This document shows positions 17,368-27,458 of a DNA stretch of 64,000 nucleotides, piece after piece. The position numbers and the translations under genes are program-made. The first letter of the stretch is position 1. The number at the start of each line of letters is the position of its first letter. The DNA is from Mycolicibacterium xanthum (GTDB taxonomy: Bacteria > Actinomycetota > Actinomycetes > Mycobacteriales > Mycobacteriaceae). The stretch is from contig NZ_JAIFZS010000038.1 in NCBI RefSeq assembly GCF_019710635.1, positions 80,725 to 144,724 on the forward strand. The letters are read 5' to 3'. The notes beneath the pieces are model-generated. The model was not told where the DNA came from. It worked only from the letters and a program-made list of their open reading frames with translations, and made no database searches.

Positions 17368-18428
17368 GTCCGGGCGGCTTCGCCGGCAAGTCTGCGGCGC
17401 GCACGCGAGGAGCAGAAACGGCGGTGCGCACGCGAGGAGCAAAAACGGAGGCGCGCACGCGAGGAGCATAAACGGAGGCGCGCACGCGAGGAGCATAAAC
17501 GGAGGCGCGCACGCGAGGAGCATAAACGGAGGCGCGCACGCGAGGAGCATAAACGGAGGCGCGCACGCGAGGAGCATAAACGGAGGCGCGCACGCGAGGA
17601 GCAAAAACGGAGGCGCGCACGCGAGGAGCGAAAACCGCAATCGTCACCGGCGCGGGGTCGGGCATCGGCGCGGCGCTGTGCCGCGCCCTCGACCTGGCCG
17701 GCGCGCAGGTGCTGTGCACCGACATCGACGGTGACGCGGCGAACCAGACGGCGTCATCGCTGAGTTCCCGGGCCACGGCGGCACGCCTGGACGTCACCGA
17801 CGCCGGCGCGGTGCAGGCCGCCGTGGACGGCGTGGTCGAACGGGCCGGCCGACTGGACCTGATGTTCAACAACGCCGGGATCGTCTGGGGCGGCGACACC
17901 GAGTTGCTGACCCTCGACCAGTGGAACGCGATCATCGACGTCAACCTGCGTGGCGTCGTTCACGGGGTGGCTGCGGCCTACCCGCAGATGCTGCGCCAGG
18001 GCCACGGCCACATCGTCAACACCGCGTCGATGGCCGGTCTCACCGCCGCCGGCCAGGTGACCAGCTACGTGGCGACCAAGCACGCCGTGGTGGGCCTGTC
18101 GATGGCGTTGCGGTCGGAGGCGGTACCCCGCGGGGTCGGTGTGACGGTGGTGTGCCCGGCCGCGGTGGAGACCCCGATCCTGGACAAGGGGGCGGTCGGC
18201 GGGTTCGTCGGCCGCGACTACTTCCTGCAGAACCAGGGGGGCAAGGCCTACGACGCGGACCGGCTGGCCCGCGACACGCTGCGCGCGGTCGAGCGCAACA
18301 AGGCCATTGTGGTCAAACCGGCTGTGGCCCAAGCCCAGTGGTGGTTCGCCCGGCTGGCCCCCGGGCTGATGAACCGGATGGCGATGCGGTTCGTCACCGG
18401 GCAACGCGATCGACAGGCCGTGCGATAA
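17364..18428 (+). pseudogene. SDR gene split by a 27-bp tandem repeat array with in-frame stops
   Basis: A second classical SDR begins at GTG 17364, coupled to the first by GTGA. It reads M-S-P-G-G-F-A-G-K, and then 243 bp of tandem repeat follow. The frame resumes at 17634 with TAIVTGAGSGIG and continues to the TGA at 18428, with NNAG and a Ser...Tyr-x3-Lys site (SYVATK). Without the array the protein would be 273 residues. The array is exactly in frame, but repeats 3-7 each end in TAA, so translation from 17364 stops at codon 36. No ATG, GTG or TTG lies in frame between the last TAA and the glycine loop. The next start (GTG 17709) would give 239 residues without the cofactor motif. Probably inactive unless readthrough occurs or the array varies in the population. 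Confidence 0.85.
17391..17633. repeat. Nine tandem copies of a 27-bp unit
   Basis: Units start at 17391, 17418, 17445, 17472, 17499, 17526, 17553, 17580 and 17607, 27 bp each. Units 3-8 are identical except at the last codon. The unit starts ACGGAGGCGCGCACGCG and continues to a final codon that is GAA, AAA, TAA (units 3-7), AAA and AAA. In frame it encodes T-E-A-R-T-R-G-A plus that last codon. Only the edge units differ (TCTGCG..., ACGGCGGTG...). There are no spacers, so it is not a CRISPR array. Confidence 0.97.
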
Positions 18429-18495
18429 CCGTCCGGCGCCCCCGACACGGGATAGGGTGACGCTCGGCAGCTAAAGGGAGGGCCGGGAGGCGCAC

Positions 18496-19719
18496 ATGAC
18501 GGACGGCTTCACCCTCACCCAGAAGCGCGTGCTGGCCGTACTGACCATCGTCGCGCTGGCGTTCGGCGCCTACTTCCTGCGGCAGTACGTGGTGCTGATG
18601 GCGATGGCTGCCGTGCTGGCTTATCTGTTCTCGCCGATGTACCGGCGGCTGCGCACCAGGATGAACGCGGGCCTGTCGGCCACCGTGACGTTGCTGGCCG
18701 CGATCGCGACGGTCGCGCTGCCGGTCGGACTGGTCATCTTCCTGGCGGTCCTGCAGATCAGCCAGATGGTGGCCAGCATCAGCCAGTGGGTGGAGGAGAC
18801 CGACTTCACCGCGCTGGCCCAGCGCCTGCTGGACTCGTCCAACGAGGCGCTGTCGCGGGTCCCGTTCATCGACATCACCCTGACCCCCGACTCGGTGCGC
18901 ACCGCGGCCATCAAGATCGGCCAGAACGCCGGCGAGTTGGCGCTCGGTTTCGCCCGCGACTCGGTCGGCGGCATCGTCGCCACGGTGACGGGGGCGATCA
19001 TCTTTCTGTACGTGTTCGTCGCGCTGCTGACGAACGGCGACAAGGTAACCGGCCTGTTCCGAGAGCTGAACCCGCTGGGTGACGAGGTGGCCGACATCTA
19101 CCTCGCCAAGGTCGGCGCGATGGTGTCCGCGACCGTGAAGGGTCAGTTGATCATCGCGGTGTGCCAGGGCACCGCCAGCGCCCTCTCGCTCTACATCGCG
19201 GGCCTGCACGACGGCTTCTTCATGTTCGTCATCTTCCTGACCGCGCTGTCGTTCATCCCACTGGGCGGCGGCATCCTGACGATCCCGCTGGGCATCGGGA
19301 TGGCGATCTTCGGCAACGTGGCCGGTGGCGTGTTCGTGGTGGTGTTCCACCTTTTGGTGGTCACCAACATCGACAACGCCCTGCGGCCGTTCCTGGTGCC
19401 CAAGAACGCCCACCTGCACCCCGCGCTGATGCTGGTGTCGGTGTTCGCCGGGCTGCAGATGTTCGGGTTCGTCGGCATCGTGCTCGGCCCCGTTCTGATG
19501 ATCATCATCGTGACGACCATCAGCGTGTACCTGGCCGTCTACAAGGGAACGCCGCTGGAGGCCGTCACCGGGACCAAGGAGGAGCGGGCCGACGACGCGG
19601 CGGAGCGGGCGGTGCCGTGGTGGCGCCGGATACTGCCCGGCCCCAAGAAGCCCGCTTCCCCACCCGAGCCCGAGCCCGCGCCCGAATCCGAGTCTGACGC
19701 TACGCCAGCCGGGACTTGA
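18496..19719 (+). CDS. AI-2E (PerM) family transporter
   Basis: A 407-residue membrane protein with about seven to eight hydrophobic helices in the AI-2E/PerM arrangement: two N-terminal helices, a long soluble loop (about residues 95-150), then the helix bundle with TALSFIPLGGGILTIPLG and FVGIVLGPVLMI signatures. The last 60 residues are charged and Pro/Glu-rich, cytoplasmic and low-complexity. Family members export small molecules or act in Na+/H+ exchange; the cargo here is unknown. GGGAGG lies upstream of the ATG. The 3' end overlaps the convergent dienelactone hydrolase by 20 bp. Confidence 0.87.
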   Translation: MTDGFTLTQKRVLAVLTIVALAFGAYFLRQYVVLMAMAAVLAYLFSPMYRRLRTRMNAGLSATVTLLAAIATVALPVGLVIFLAVLQISQMVASISQWVEETDFTALAQRLLDSSNEALSRVPFIDITLTPDSVRTAAIKIGQNAGELALGFARDSVGGIVATVTGAIIFLYVFVALLTNGDKVTGLFRELNPLGDEVADIYLAKVGAMVSATVKGQLIIAVCQGTASALSLYIAGLHDGFFMFVIFLTALSFIPLGGGILTIPLGIGMAIFGNVAGGVFVVVFHLLVVTNIDNALRPFLVPKNAHLHPALMLVSVFAGLQMFGFVGIVLGPVLMIIIVTTISVYLAVYKGTPLEAVTGTKEERADDAAERAVPWWRRILPGPKKPASPPEPEPAPESESDATPAGT

Positions 19720-20527
19720 GGAACTCGACGACGCGTTTGCGCGCCTCGTAGGCCGGGTGCCCGTCGACCTCGCGGATCTGGTCGGTCAGCACCGAGTGCG
19801 CCATGCGCCCGATACCGTCCTCGTTGCCCTTCTTCGAGTTGATCTCGATGACCTCGAACGCATCGCCCAGCCGGTTCTTCAGCGTGACGAACCGGTCCCG
19901 CGGGACCATCGCGTCCTCGCTGAACCGCAGGCCCATCACGCACAATCCCTCGTCGGCGGCGCGCTTCTCGATCACCCGCAACTCCGCGTCGGAGAGCCCG
20001 GGGTCGCGGCGCTGCTTGGGCGTCAGCGGCAACGGCAACGACGGCTGGCTCATCACCGGGGCCAGCACGCTGTCGTCGACCGCGGCGGCCAGCGCGAACC
20101 CGCCGGTGAAGCACTGCCCGATCACGCCCACACCCTTCCCGGGCGTCTTCTCGTCGAGGTCACGGGCCAGTGCACGCAGGTAGTGGGCGACCGGGCGGTC
20201 GGCGTTGGTCGCAAACGCCGCGAACTCCTTGGCGACGCATCCGCGGGTCAGCGCGACCATCGCGCCGGGACCGAGCGCGGGTGCGCCCGGGGTGCCGAAC
20301 AGCGACGGCGCCGCCACCGTGAAGCCGTTGTCCACCAGGTGGTTGCCCAGCGCGAGCACCCCCGGGTGCAGGCCCGGCATCTCCGGGATGAGCACCACGC
20401 CCGGGCCCTCGCCCTTGCGGTAGACGTCGTAGGTGAGACCGGCCGCCGTGAACGGCGCGGCGACCCATCCGGTCAGATCGGACACCGGGGCCGACTGGCC
20501 GGCGCCGGTCGATTTCGGGTCTGTCAC
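19700..20527 (-). CDS. Dienelactone hydrolase family protein
   Basis: A 275-residue alpha/beta hydrolase with a Cys nucleophile: C139 in [10 protein letters not shown], the dienelactone hydrolase form of the nucleophile elbow. An early [11 protein letters not shown] segment supplies the oxyanion region. Enzymes of this family hydrolyse lactones or esters in aromatic degradation, but many mycobacterial paralogues have no known substrate. It is followed 26 bp upstream by the DUF4245 gene on the same strand. It has no signal peptide. Confidence 0.85.
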   Translation of the reverse strand: MTDPKSTGAGQSAPVSDLTGWVAAPFTAAGLTYDVYRKGEGPGVVLIPEMPGLHPGVLALGNHLVDNGFTVAAPSLFGTPGAPALGPGAMVALTRGCVAKEFAAFATNADRPVAHYLRALARDLDEKTPGKGVGVIGQCFTGGFALAAAVDDSVLAPVMSQPSLPLPLTPKQRRDPGLSDAELRVIEKRAADEGLCVMGLRFSEDAMVPRDRFVTLKNRLGDAFEVIEINSKKGNEDGIGRMAHSVLTDQIREVDGHPAYEARKRVVEFLKSRLA

Positions 20528-20553
20528 TGGCGTCTCCGTCCGTCGGCGGTGCG

Positions 20554-21300
20554 TTACCTCGGGGTCAGTGGCGACTGACTCTGCGTCGCCGCCGCCAGCG
20601 TACGGTACTCATCCGTACCCCCGGCACCGGTCAGCGCGAGTTGAACCGGGCCGGTCGGACCCCGGATCTGGGCGGTCCACACCGGCTCGGCCGGCCGGCC
20701 GTCGCGTTCACCGCCCTCATAGACGACCCAGGTGACACCGTCGACGTCCTGGGTGCCGGTCGGGACCAGGTCGGATCCGAACGACGCCACGAGTTGCTGT
20801 TCGTCGGCATCGCTCTGCGTCAGGCTCAGATACATGCCGCTGGGTGCGAGGTAGCCGATCGTGGAGACCACGGCCCGGACCCGTTGGCCCGTTGCCGGGT
20901 CGGTGCGACCGTCCTCGATTCCCCGTCGGCTGTTGGAGTTGGACCGCCAGCCCTCCGGCAGCTGCGGCACCCGGATCGGGATACCCAGGGTGTCGGCGTC
21001 GGCCTGCAGCGCCGAGCGCGCGTCGTGGTCGGGGGCGGGACCCGGCCCGGGACCGGTGGGCGCGAACGAACACATGCCCAGCACCCCGGCGAGCACCACG
21101 CATGCCGCCACCAGCGGCGCCATCGACCAGAACATGTCGCGGCCGTCCTGCAGCAGCCGGGACTTCTGCGCCCGGGGGCCCGGAACTGCATAGCTCTCGA
21201 GTTCGGCATCCGTGCCGGTGGCGGCCTCATGGCCTGCGGTCTCGGGATCCACACCGGGCTGCCCGGCGACCTGCTGGCCCGGCTCGGGCGGCGTCGTCAT
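20554..21300 (-). CDS. DUF4245 domain membrane-anchored protein (Rv1100-like)
   Basis: A 248-residue protein with a charged N-terminus, one transmembrane helix at about residues 60-80 ([17 protein letters not shown]) and an exported DUF4245 domain ([15 protein letters not shown]...). It sits next to glpX divergently, as Rv1100 does beside Rv1099c in M. tuberculosis. The function is unknown. The ATG at 21300 leaves a 54-bp divergent promoter shared with glpX. The upstream open frame running across glpX is a shadow. Confidence 0.85.
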   Translation of the reverse strand: MTTPPEPGQQVAGQPGVDPETAGHEAATGTDAELESYAVPGPRAQKSRLLQDGRDMFWSMAPLVAACVVLAGVLGMCSFAPTGPGPGPAPDHDARSALQADADTLGIPIRVPQLPEGWRSNSNSRRGIEDGRTDPATGQRVRAVVSTIGYLAPSGMYLSLTQSDADEQQLVASFGSDLVPTGTQDVDGVTWVVYEGGERDGRPAEPVWTAQIRGPTGPVQLALTGAGGTDEYRTLAAATQSQSPLTPR

Positions 21301-21342
21301 GCCCGCCAGTATCCCAGTTCCCGGACCGCGACCCGCCAATGG

Positions 21343-21348
21343 GACAAT
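21343..21348 (+). promoter_or_regulatory. Leaderless -10 element of glpX (GACAAT)
   Basis: GACAAT ends six bases before the glpX ATG at 21355, matching the leaderless spacing used elsewhere in this window. No ribosome site is visible. Confidence 0.5.
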
Positions 21349-21354
21349 CTGCGC

Positions 21355-22383
21355 ATGAGCCCCTCGCGTCGTGAAGCCCCGGACCGCAACCTCGCCCTCG
21401 AACTCGTGCGGGTGACCGAGGCGGGATCGATGGCCGCCGGCCGCTGGGTCGGCCGGGGCGACAAGGAGGGCGGCGACGGAGCCGCCGTCGACGCGATGCG
21501 CGAGCTGGTGAACTCGGTGTCGATGCGCGGGGTCGTCGTGATCGGCGAAGGCGAGAAGGACAACGCGCCGATGCTGTACAACGGCGAAGAGGTCGGCAAC
21601 GGCGACGGGCCGGAATGCGACTTCGCCGTCGACCCGATCGACGGCACCACCCTGATGAGCAAGGGCATGCCCAACGCGATCTCGGTGCTCGCCGTCGCCG
21701 AACGCGGTGCGATGTTCGACCCGTCGGCGGTGTTCTACATGAACAAGATCGCCGGCGGACCCGACGTCGCCGACTTCATCGACATCACCTCGCCGATCGC
21801 CGCCAACATCCAGCGGATCGCCAAGGTGCGCAAGGCCTCGGTCTCCGACATCACCGTGTGCATCCTGGACCGTCCGCGCCACGCCCAGCTGATCGACGAC
21901 GTGCGGGCCTCTGGCGCCCGCATCCGGCTGATCTCCGACGGCGATGTCGCCGGTGCGATCAGCGCCTGCCGGCCGGACTCGGGCACCGATCTGCTGGTCG
22001 GCATCGGCGGCACGCCGGAGGGCATCATCACCGCCGCGGCCATCCGCTGCATGGGCGGCGAGATCCAGGCCACCCTGGCCCCGACCGATGACGACGAACG
22101 GCAGCGCGCCATCGACCGCGGCCACGACCTGAGCCGGGTGCTGACCACCAAGGACCTGGTGTCCGGGGAGAACGTCTTCTTCTGCGCCACCGGTGTCACC
22201 GACGGTGATCTGCTCAAGGGTGTGCGTTTCTTCGGCGGCGGCTGCACCACCCATTCGATGGTGATGCGCTCCAAGTCCGGGACGGTCCGGATGATCGAGG
22301 CCTACCACCGGCTGTCCAAGCTCAACGAATACTCCGCGGTGGATTTCACCGGCGACATGACCGCGGCCTACCCACTTCCGTAA
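21355..22383 (+). CDS. glpX: Class II fructose-1,6-bisphosphatase
   Basis: Hydrolyses fructose 1,6-bisphosphate to fructose 6-phosphate in gluconeogenesis; in mycobacteria GlpX is the main FBPase. The 342-residue protein shows the class II metal and catalytic residues in GEGEKD (64-69) and the phosphatase motif DPIDGTT (93-99), plus GGTPEG near 219. The ATG at 21355 fits the family start ([18 protein letters not shown]...). fumC follows after 22 bp, so both central-metabolism genes are probably co-transcribed, as in M. tuberculosis. Confidence 0.96.
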   Translation: MSPSRREAPDRNLALELVRVTEAGSMAAGRWVGRGDKEGGDGAAVDAMRELVNSVSMRGVVVIGEGEKDNAPMLYNGEEVGNGDGPECDFAVDPIDGTTLMSKGMPNAISVLAVAERGAMFDPSAVFYMNKIAGGPDVADFIDITSPIAANIQRIAKVRKASVSDITVCILDRPRHAQLIDDVRASGARIRLISDGDVAGAISACRPDSGTDLLVGIGGTPEGIITAAAIRCMGGEIQATLAPTDDDERQRAIDRGHDLSRVLTTKDLVSGENVFFCATGVTDGDLLKGVRFFGGGCTTHSMVMRSKSGTVRMIEAYHRLSKLNEYSAVDFTGDMTAAYPLP

Positions 22384-22405
22384 CACCGAGACGCAAAGGG
22401 AACAG

Positions 22406-23827
<1,422 letters not shown>

Positions 23828-23974
23828 GCCGTCCGGCCCGGAAAGTTCTGCGAAACGCCTGACGAATCGCTGAGACCGCAACACAATTGGGGAATCACCC
23901 CGATTCGTCTGCGGGCTGAGCGCGGCCTGCTGTCGAGTCGATGGCCCGACTCGAGATCAGGAGGCCCGGCGCTC

Positions 23975-24190
23975 GTGTACCAGGATCTTGCCCCGACGGC
24001 CGTCCCTGCTGCGCTGGTCACCACGGGGACCAGTCAACCCGCCCTTCGGACCGGTTTCGTCATGCTCGGGCTGGCGGCTCTGCTCGACCTGTCGACGGGC
24101 CGGCGTGGTGGGGGCGCCGACCGCGTCCTGAGCATGTCGGGCGCCGCGATGGCGGGGTGGTACCTGGTGGAGACACACCGCCGCCATTGA
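23975..24190 (+). CDS. Small putative membrane protein
   Basis: A 71-codon frame from GTG 23975 with a strong AGGAGG at 23959-23964, ten bases upstream. The product has one clear hydrophobic segment (FVMLGLAALLDL) and a second weaker one (MSGAAMAGWYLV). I recognise no family. The good ribosome site and high-GC third-position bias argue for a real gene, but it is short. It occupies roughly the place of Rv1097c without resembling it. It ends at the edge of a hairpin shared with the convergent deacetylase. Confidence 0.5.
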   Translation: MYQDLAPTAVPAALVTTGTSQPALRTGFVMLGLAALLDLSTGRRGGGADRVLSMSGAAMAGWYLVETHRRH

Positions 24191-24222
24191 GCGATTTCGG
24201 CGTGAATATCGCCGAATTCGCT
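24190..24222. terminator. Bidirectional hairpin between convergent genes
   Basis: Arms 24190-24202 and 24210-24222 pair over 13 bases with one mismatch around a 7-base loop. The stop codons of the small membrane gene (24188-24190) and of the deacetylase (24221-24223) lie at the two arm tips. The arm carries the same GATTTCGGCGTGAATATCGC core found again at 24883 and 24913. Confidence 0.65.
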
Positions 24223-24925
24223 AGCCGGGCGGATTCGGTCTCAACATCTCGCTGACGGTCACCGGATGGTAGCCGTCGGCCTGCAGCACCGGCAGGACCT
24301 GCTCGACCACGTCGACCGTCGAGCCGAAGGTGTCGTGCAGCAGCACCACCGAGTTCGGCCTGATCTGCTCCATCAGCGCGGCCCGGGTCGCGGCGATGTC
24401 GGCGCCGTTGAGCCAGTCGAACGGCACCACGTCCCAGTCGATTCCGGCCAGGCCCTGCCGGGCGGCCTCGGCGAGGACCGCGTCGTCGGCCTTCCCGAAC
24501 GGCGCACGCATCAGCGTCGGCCGCCGGCCCGTCGCGGCCTCGATCGCATCTCCCGCCATGCTGAGCTGGGCCGCGATATCCCCCGCGGGGATCGCAGTCA
24601 GGTCCGGGTGGCTCCACGAGTGGTTGCCGATCTCCATGCCGGCGCCGCTGATCCGCGCAGCGGCGGCGGGGTCGCCCGCCACCTTGTCACCGATGAGGAA
24701 GAACGTCGCGCGGGCGCCGTGGGCGCTCAGGATCCGCAGCAGTCGGTCGGTGTGTGGACCCGGACCGTCGTCGAACGTCAACGCCACGCACTTGACCCGC
24801 ATGCAGTCCACGGTGTCGGCACCGGCGGCGGGCGCACCAGGCAGTGTCACGGCGAGCGCCGACACAACGGCCGCCGCCCAGTGATTTCGGCGTGAATATC
24901 GCCGCCCGTCACCGGCGATATTCAC
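24221..24925 (-). CDS. Polysaccharide deacetylase (NodB domain, Rv1096-like)
   Basis: A 234-residue exported NodB-type enzyme that would deacetylate peptidoglycan or another polymer. Visible motifs: TFDDGPG (metal/base Asp pair, about residues 50-56), HSWSHPD (metal histidines), RAPFG and a late LLHDTFG. A hydrophobic signal segment HWAAAVVSALAVTLPGAPAAGA precedes them. The only suitable start in this frame is GTG 24925, which lies inside the arm of a perfect palindrome, so the first 14 residues (MNIAGDGRRYSRRN) are encoded by repeat DNA. A shorter start at an internal GTG would cut the signal peptide. It follows phoH2 by 14 bp. Confidence 0.88.
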   Translation of the reverse strand: MNIAGDGRRYSRRNHWAAAVVSALAVTLPGAPAAGADTVDCMRVKCVALTFDDGPGPHTDRLLRILSAHGARATFFLIGDKVAGDPAAAARISGAGMEIGNHSWSHPDLTAIPAGDIAAQLSMAGDAIEAATGRRPTLMRAPFGKADDAVLAEAARQGLAGIDWDVVPFDWLNGADIAATRAALMEQIRPNSVVLLHDTFGSTVDVVEQVLPVLQADGYHPVTVSEMLRPNPPG

Positions 24926-24934
24926 GCCGAAATC
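24883..24934. repeat. Perfect 22-bp-arm palindrome over the deacetylase start
   Basis: Arms 24883-24904 and 24913-24934 are exact reverse complements with an 8-base loop. The core GATTTCGGCGTGAATATCGC recurs 0.7 kb away at 24191, on the other side of the deacetylase gene. The palindrome spans the GTG start of that gene (24923-24925) and begins six bases after the phoH2 stop. Confidence 0.9.
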
Positions 24935-24939
24935 GCCAC

Positions 24940-26280
24940 TCAGGGCAGGGCGCCGGGGCTGATCTCCTCGAGCATCTCGGTGACCAGCGCGGCAATCGGC
25001 GAGCGCTCGCTGCGCAGCAGCGTGATGTGCGCGAACAGCGGGTGCCCCTTCAGCTTCTCGATCACCGCCGCGACGCCGTCGTGCCGGCCGACGCGCAGGT
25101 TGTCGCGCTGGGCCACGTCATGGGTGAGCACCACCCGCGACCCGGCCCCCAGCCGGGACAACACGGTCAGCAGCACGTTGCGCTCCAGCGATTGCGCCTC
25201 ATCGACGATCACGAACGAGTCGTGCAGCGACCGGCCGCGGATGTGCGTGAGCGGCAGCACCTCGAGCATGCCGCGGGACAGGACCTCCTCGAGCACCGCC
25301 GGGCTGGCCAACCCCTCGAGGGTGTCGAACACCGCCTGCGCCCAGGGGCCCATCTTGTCGCTCTCGCTGCCGGGCAGGTAGCCCAGGTCCTGCCCGCCGA
25401 CCGCATACAGCGGGCGGAACACCACGACCTTGCGCTGCGTGCGCCGCTCCAGCACGGCCTCCAGGCCGGCGCACAGCGCGAGTGCCGACTTGCCGGTACC
25501 GGCCTTGCCGCCCAGCGACACGATGCCGACCGACTCGTCCAGCAGCAGGTCCAGCGCGACCCGCTGCTCGGCGGAGCGGCCACGCAGCCCGAACGCCTCG
25601 CGGTCACCGCGCACCAGCTGCACGCGCTTGTCGGCGTTGACCCGGCCCAGGGCGTGAGAACTGCTGCCGAGCAACCGGATTCCGGTGTGGCACGGCAGAT
25701 CCCGAGCGGCTTCCAGGTCGATGTCGCCGTCGGCGAACATCGCGTCGATGTCCTCGCTGGGCACCTCGAGTTCGGCCATGCCGGTCCAGCCCGAGGTGAC
25801 GACGTCCTGGGCGTGGTATTCGTCGGCGGCCAGGCCGACCGCGCCGGCCTTGACCCGAAGCGGAATGTCCTTGCTCACCAACGTGACTCGCTTGCCTTCG
25901 GCGGCGAGATTGGCCGCGCAGGTCAGAATGCGCGCATCGTTGGTGTCGGTCCGGAACCCGGCGGGCAACACCGCAGGATCGCTGTGGTTGAGCTCGACGT
26001 GCAGGGACCCGCCCTGCTCGCCGACCGGGATCGGTTGATCGAGCCGCCCGTGTTTGAGCCGCAGGTCGTCGAACAACCGCAGTGCCTGCCGAGCGAACCA
26101 GCCCAACTCGTGGTGGTGCCGCTTGGCTTCCAGCTCACTGATCACCACCAACGGGACCACGACGTCGTGTTCGGCGAACCTCATGATGGCCCACGGGTCG
26201 GACAACAACACTGAGGTGTCGAGCACGTAGGTCCGACACTCGTCCGATTGACGGCCCGGCCGATCCTGCGAATCAGTCAC
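24940..26280 (-). CDS. phoH2: PhoH2: PIN-domain/PhoH ATPase RNA helicase-nuclease
   Basis: A fusion of an N-terminal VapC-like PIN ribonuclease domain (about residues 15-140; [12 protein letters not shown], then SELEAKRHH and TNDARIL acidic residues) to a C-terminal PhoH ATPase (about 230-446) with Walker [12 protein letters not shown] and Walker B IVDEAQ. Mycobacterial PhoH2 unwinds and cleaves RNA and forms a toxin-antitoxin pair with a small upstream gene, phoAT. I chose GTG 26280, preceded by GAGGAG and overlapping a 48-codon frame by GTGA. The open frame continues to 26343 but without a matching ribosome site. Confidence 0.93.
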   Translation of the reverse strand: MTDSQDRPGRQSDECRTYVLDTSVLLSDPWAIMRFAEHDVVVPLVVISELEAKRHHHELGWFARQALRLFDDLRLKHGRLDQPIPVGEQGGSLHVELNHSDPAVLPAGFRTDTNDARILTCAANLAAEGKRVTLVSKDIPLRVKAGAVGLAADEYHAQDVVTSGWTGMAELEVPSEDIDAMFADGDIDLEAARDLPCHTGIRLLGSSSHALGRVNADKRVQLVRGDREAFGLRGRSAEQRVALDLLLDESVGIVSLGGKAGTGKSALALCAGLEAVLERRTQRKVVVFRPLYAVGGQDLGYLPGSESDKMGPWAQAVFDTLEGLASPAVLEEVLSRGMLEVLPLTHIRGRSLHDSFVIVDEAQSLERNVLLTVLSRLGAGSRVVLTHDVAQRDNLRVGRHDGVAAVIEKLKGHPLFAHITLLRSERSPIAALVTEMLEEISPGALP

Positions 26281-26423
26281 AGAGCGCTCCTCGAGGCGTT
26301 CACGTTCATGCGGCCCCACACGAATCGATCTCGGTGGACACACGGCGGCCTCAGGACCGGGGCCGGTCCCCTCCGATCGAATCGATCTGGACCGCCCGGA
26401 CAGCAGAGCATGTCGCTAGCCAT
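26277..26423 (-). CDS. Candidate PhoAT antitoxin
   Basis: A 48-codon frame from ATG 26423 ending in TGA at 26277, overlapping the phoH2 start by four bases (GTGA). This is the arrangement described for the mycobacterial phoAT-phoH2 operon. The product is Arg- and Pro-rich and contains two R/DRF segments encoded by a repeated GATCGATTC. The ribosome site is weak. Identification rests on position and overlap; I cannot align it to a known PhoAT. Confidence 0.5.
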   Translation of the reverse strand: MASDMLCCPGGPDRFDRRGPAPVLRPPCVHRDRFVWGRMNVNASRSAL

Positions 26424-26492
26424 CGCAGCCGACGCTACTCCGGGTGCGACGTTTGCGCCTGACAGGCGCGCCGGGACTGGACGGCGCGCGGG

Positions 26493-27320
26493 TTACGAGC
26501 TCGTGAACTGCCGCAGCTGGGGCTCGTCGGAGAGCCCCCAGGCGGCGATGCGATCGGCGATCACCACGCGCAGCGCGTCCTCGTCGAAGATGCCCGCTTC
26601 GGCGACGGTGGCCAGCTTGTCGGCGTAGGCGTCGATGTCCCCGCCGACCACGTTGAGCTCGGCCGCACGGCGCGCGATCGCCTCGACGGTCTCGTCGCGG
26701 CTGTAGGTCAGGCAGTGCGAGATCAGGTTGGCGAAGAACTCCTCGTGGCGCTCCTCGTCCTTGGCGATCCGCCCCACCAGGGCCGCCAGCACCGGTTCGG
26801 TGATCTGGGCCGCCAGGTTGCGGCAGAACACCGCGTGCGCGCGCTCGTAGAACGCCATGAAGGCCAGCGTCTCGATCTGGCTGTACGAGTCGGCGCGATA
26901 GCCCTTCATCACGTGCTCGACGCGGACGTCCTCGTTGGCGGTCGGATCGACCTCACGGGTGACGACGAGGTAGTTGCGCACCGCGATGGCGTGCAGGTGC
27001 TCCTCGGCGGTCCAACGCCCGAGCCAGCGGCCCCACTTGTCCTCCAGGATGAAGTGCTCGACCAACTCGCGGTGGTAACCGGCCAGGTTGTCCTTGGTGA
27101 TCAGCAGGATCTCCAGCGCGTCGGTGACGTGCTTGGGCAGCGTCACCAGGGTGGGATCCCAGTCCTGCCCGCCCAGGAACGCGAAGTTCTGCCCCTGGTC
27201 GAACGGCACGTAGTCGTGCGCGTACCAGATGTCCTCGGTGTCCAGGTGGCGCCGCAGTTCCTGCAGCACGACCGGCTCGAGCTCGAGTGTCAACGCATTA
27301 GCGACAGGTTTCTGTGCCAT
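26493..27320 (-). CDS. desA2: Acyl-[acyl-carrier-protein] desaturase-like protein DesA2
   Basis: DesA2 belongs to the soluble diiron acyl-ACP desaturase family and is implicated in mycolic-acid precursor desaturation. The protein is 275 residues from ATG 27320, the same length as Rv1094. The diiron ligands are visible in EEHLHA (about residue 105) and DEERHEEFF (about residue 190), with the helical bundle between. The ORF could extend to 27338, but the family starts at MAQKPVAN. It precedes phoAT-phoH2 on the same strand, 69 bp upstream. Confidence 0.93.
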   Translation of the reverse strand: MAQKPVANALTLELEPVVLQELRRHLDTEDIWYAHDYVPFDQGQNFAFLGGQDWDPTLVTLPKHVTDALEILLITKDNLAGYHRELVEHFILEDKWGRWLGRWTAEEHLHAIAVRNYLVVTREVDPTANEDVRVEHVMKGYRADSYSQIETLAFMAFYERAHAVFCRNLAAQITEPVLAALVGRIAKDEERHEEFFANLISHCLTYSRDETVEAIARRAAELNVVGGDIDAYADKLATVAEAGIFDEDALRVVIADRIAAWGLSDEPQLRQFTSS

Positions 27321-27391
27321 GCGGTTACAGTAACCCAATTCTGTGGAAATCGTAAAACCCCACGCCGTGTCCCGCCGAAACGGCAGTCGAC

Positions 27392-27456
27392 CCGCCGAAA
27401 TGGCATTCCGGCAGACAAATCACGAGAGCGGGCCTGCCGGAATGCCAGTTCGGCGG
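27392..27456. terminator. Long hairpin downstream of glyA
   Basis: Arms 27392-27414 and 27434-27456 pair at 22 of 23 positions around a 19-base loop. It begins two bases after the glyA stop (27459) and lies 71 bp before the desA2 start, so it probably ends glyA transcription. No U-tract follows. Confidence 0.65.
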
Positions 27457-27458
27457 CT

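Noticed and set aside
17391..17633. CRISPR-like array
   Set aside because: The units are contiguous 27-bp copies without spacers, and no cas genes are in the window.
16525..17944. Long minus-strand open frames across the 27-bp array (LLACAPPF and VYAPRVRAS repeats)
   Set aside because: They are open only because the repeat length is a multiple of three; they lie antisense to two SDR genes and have no family features.
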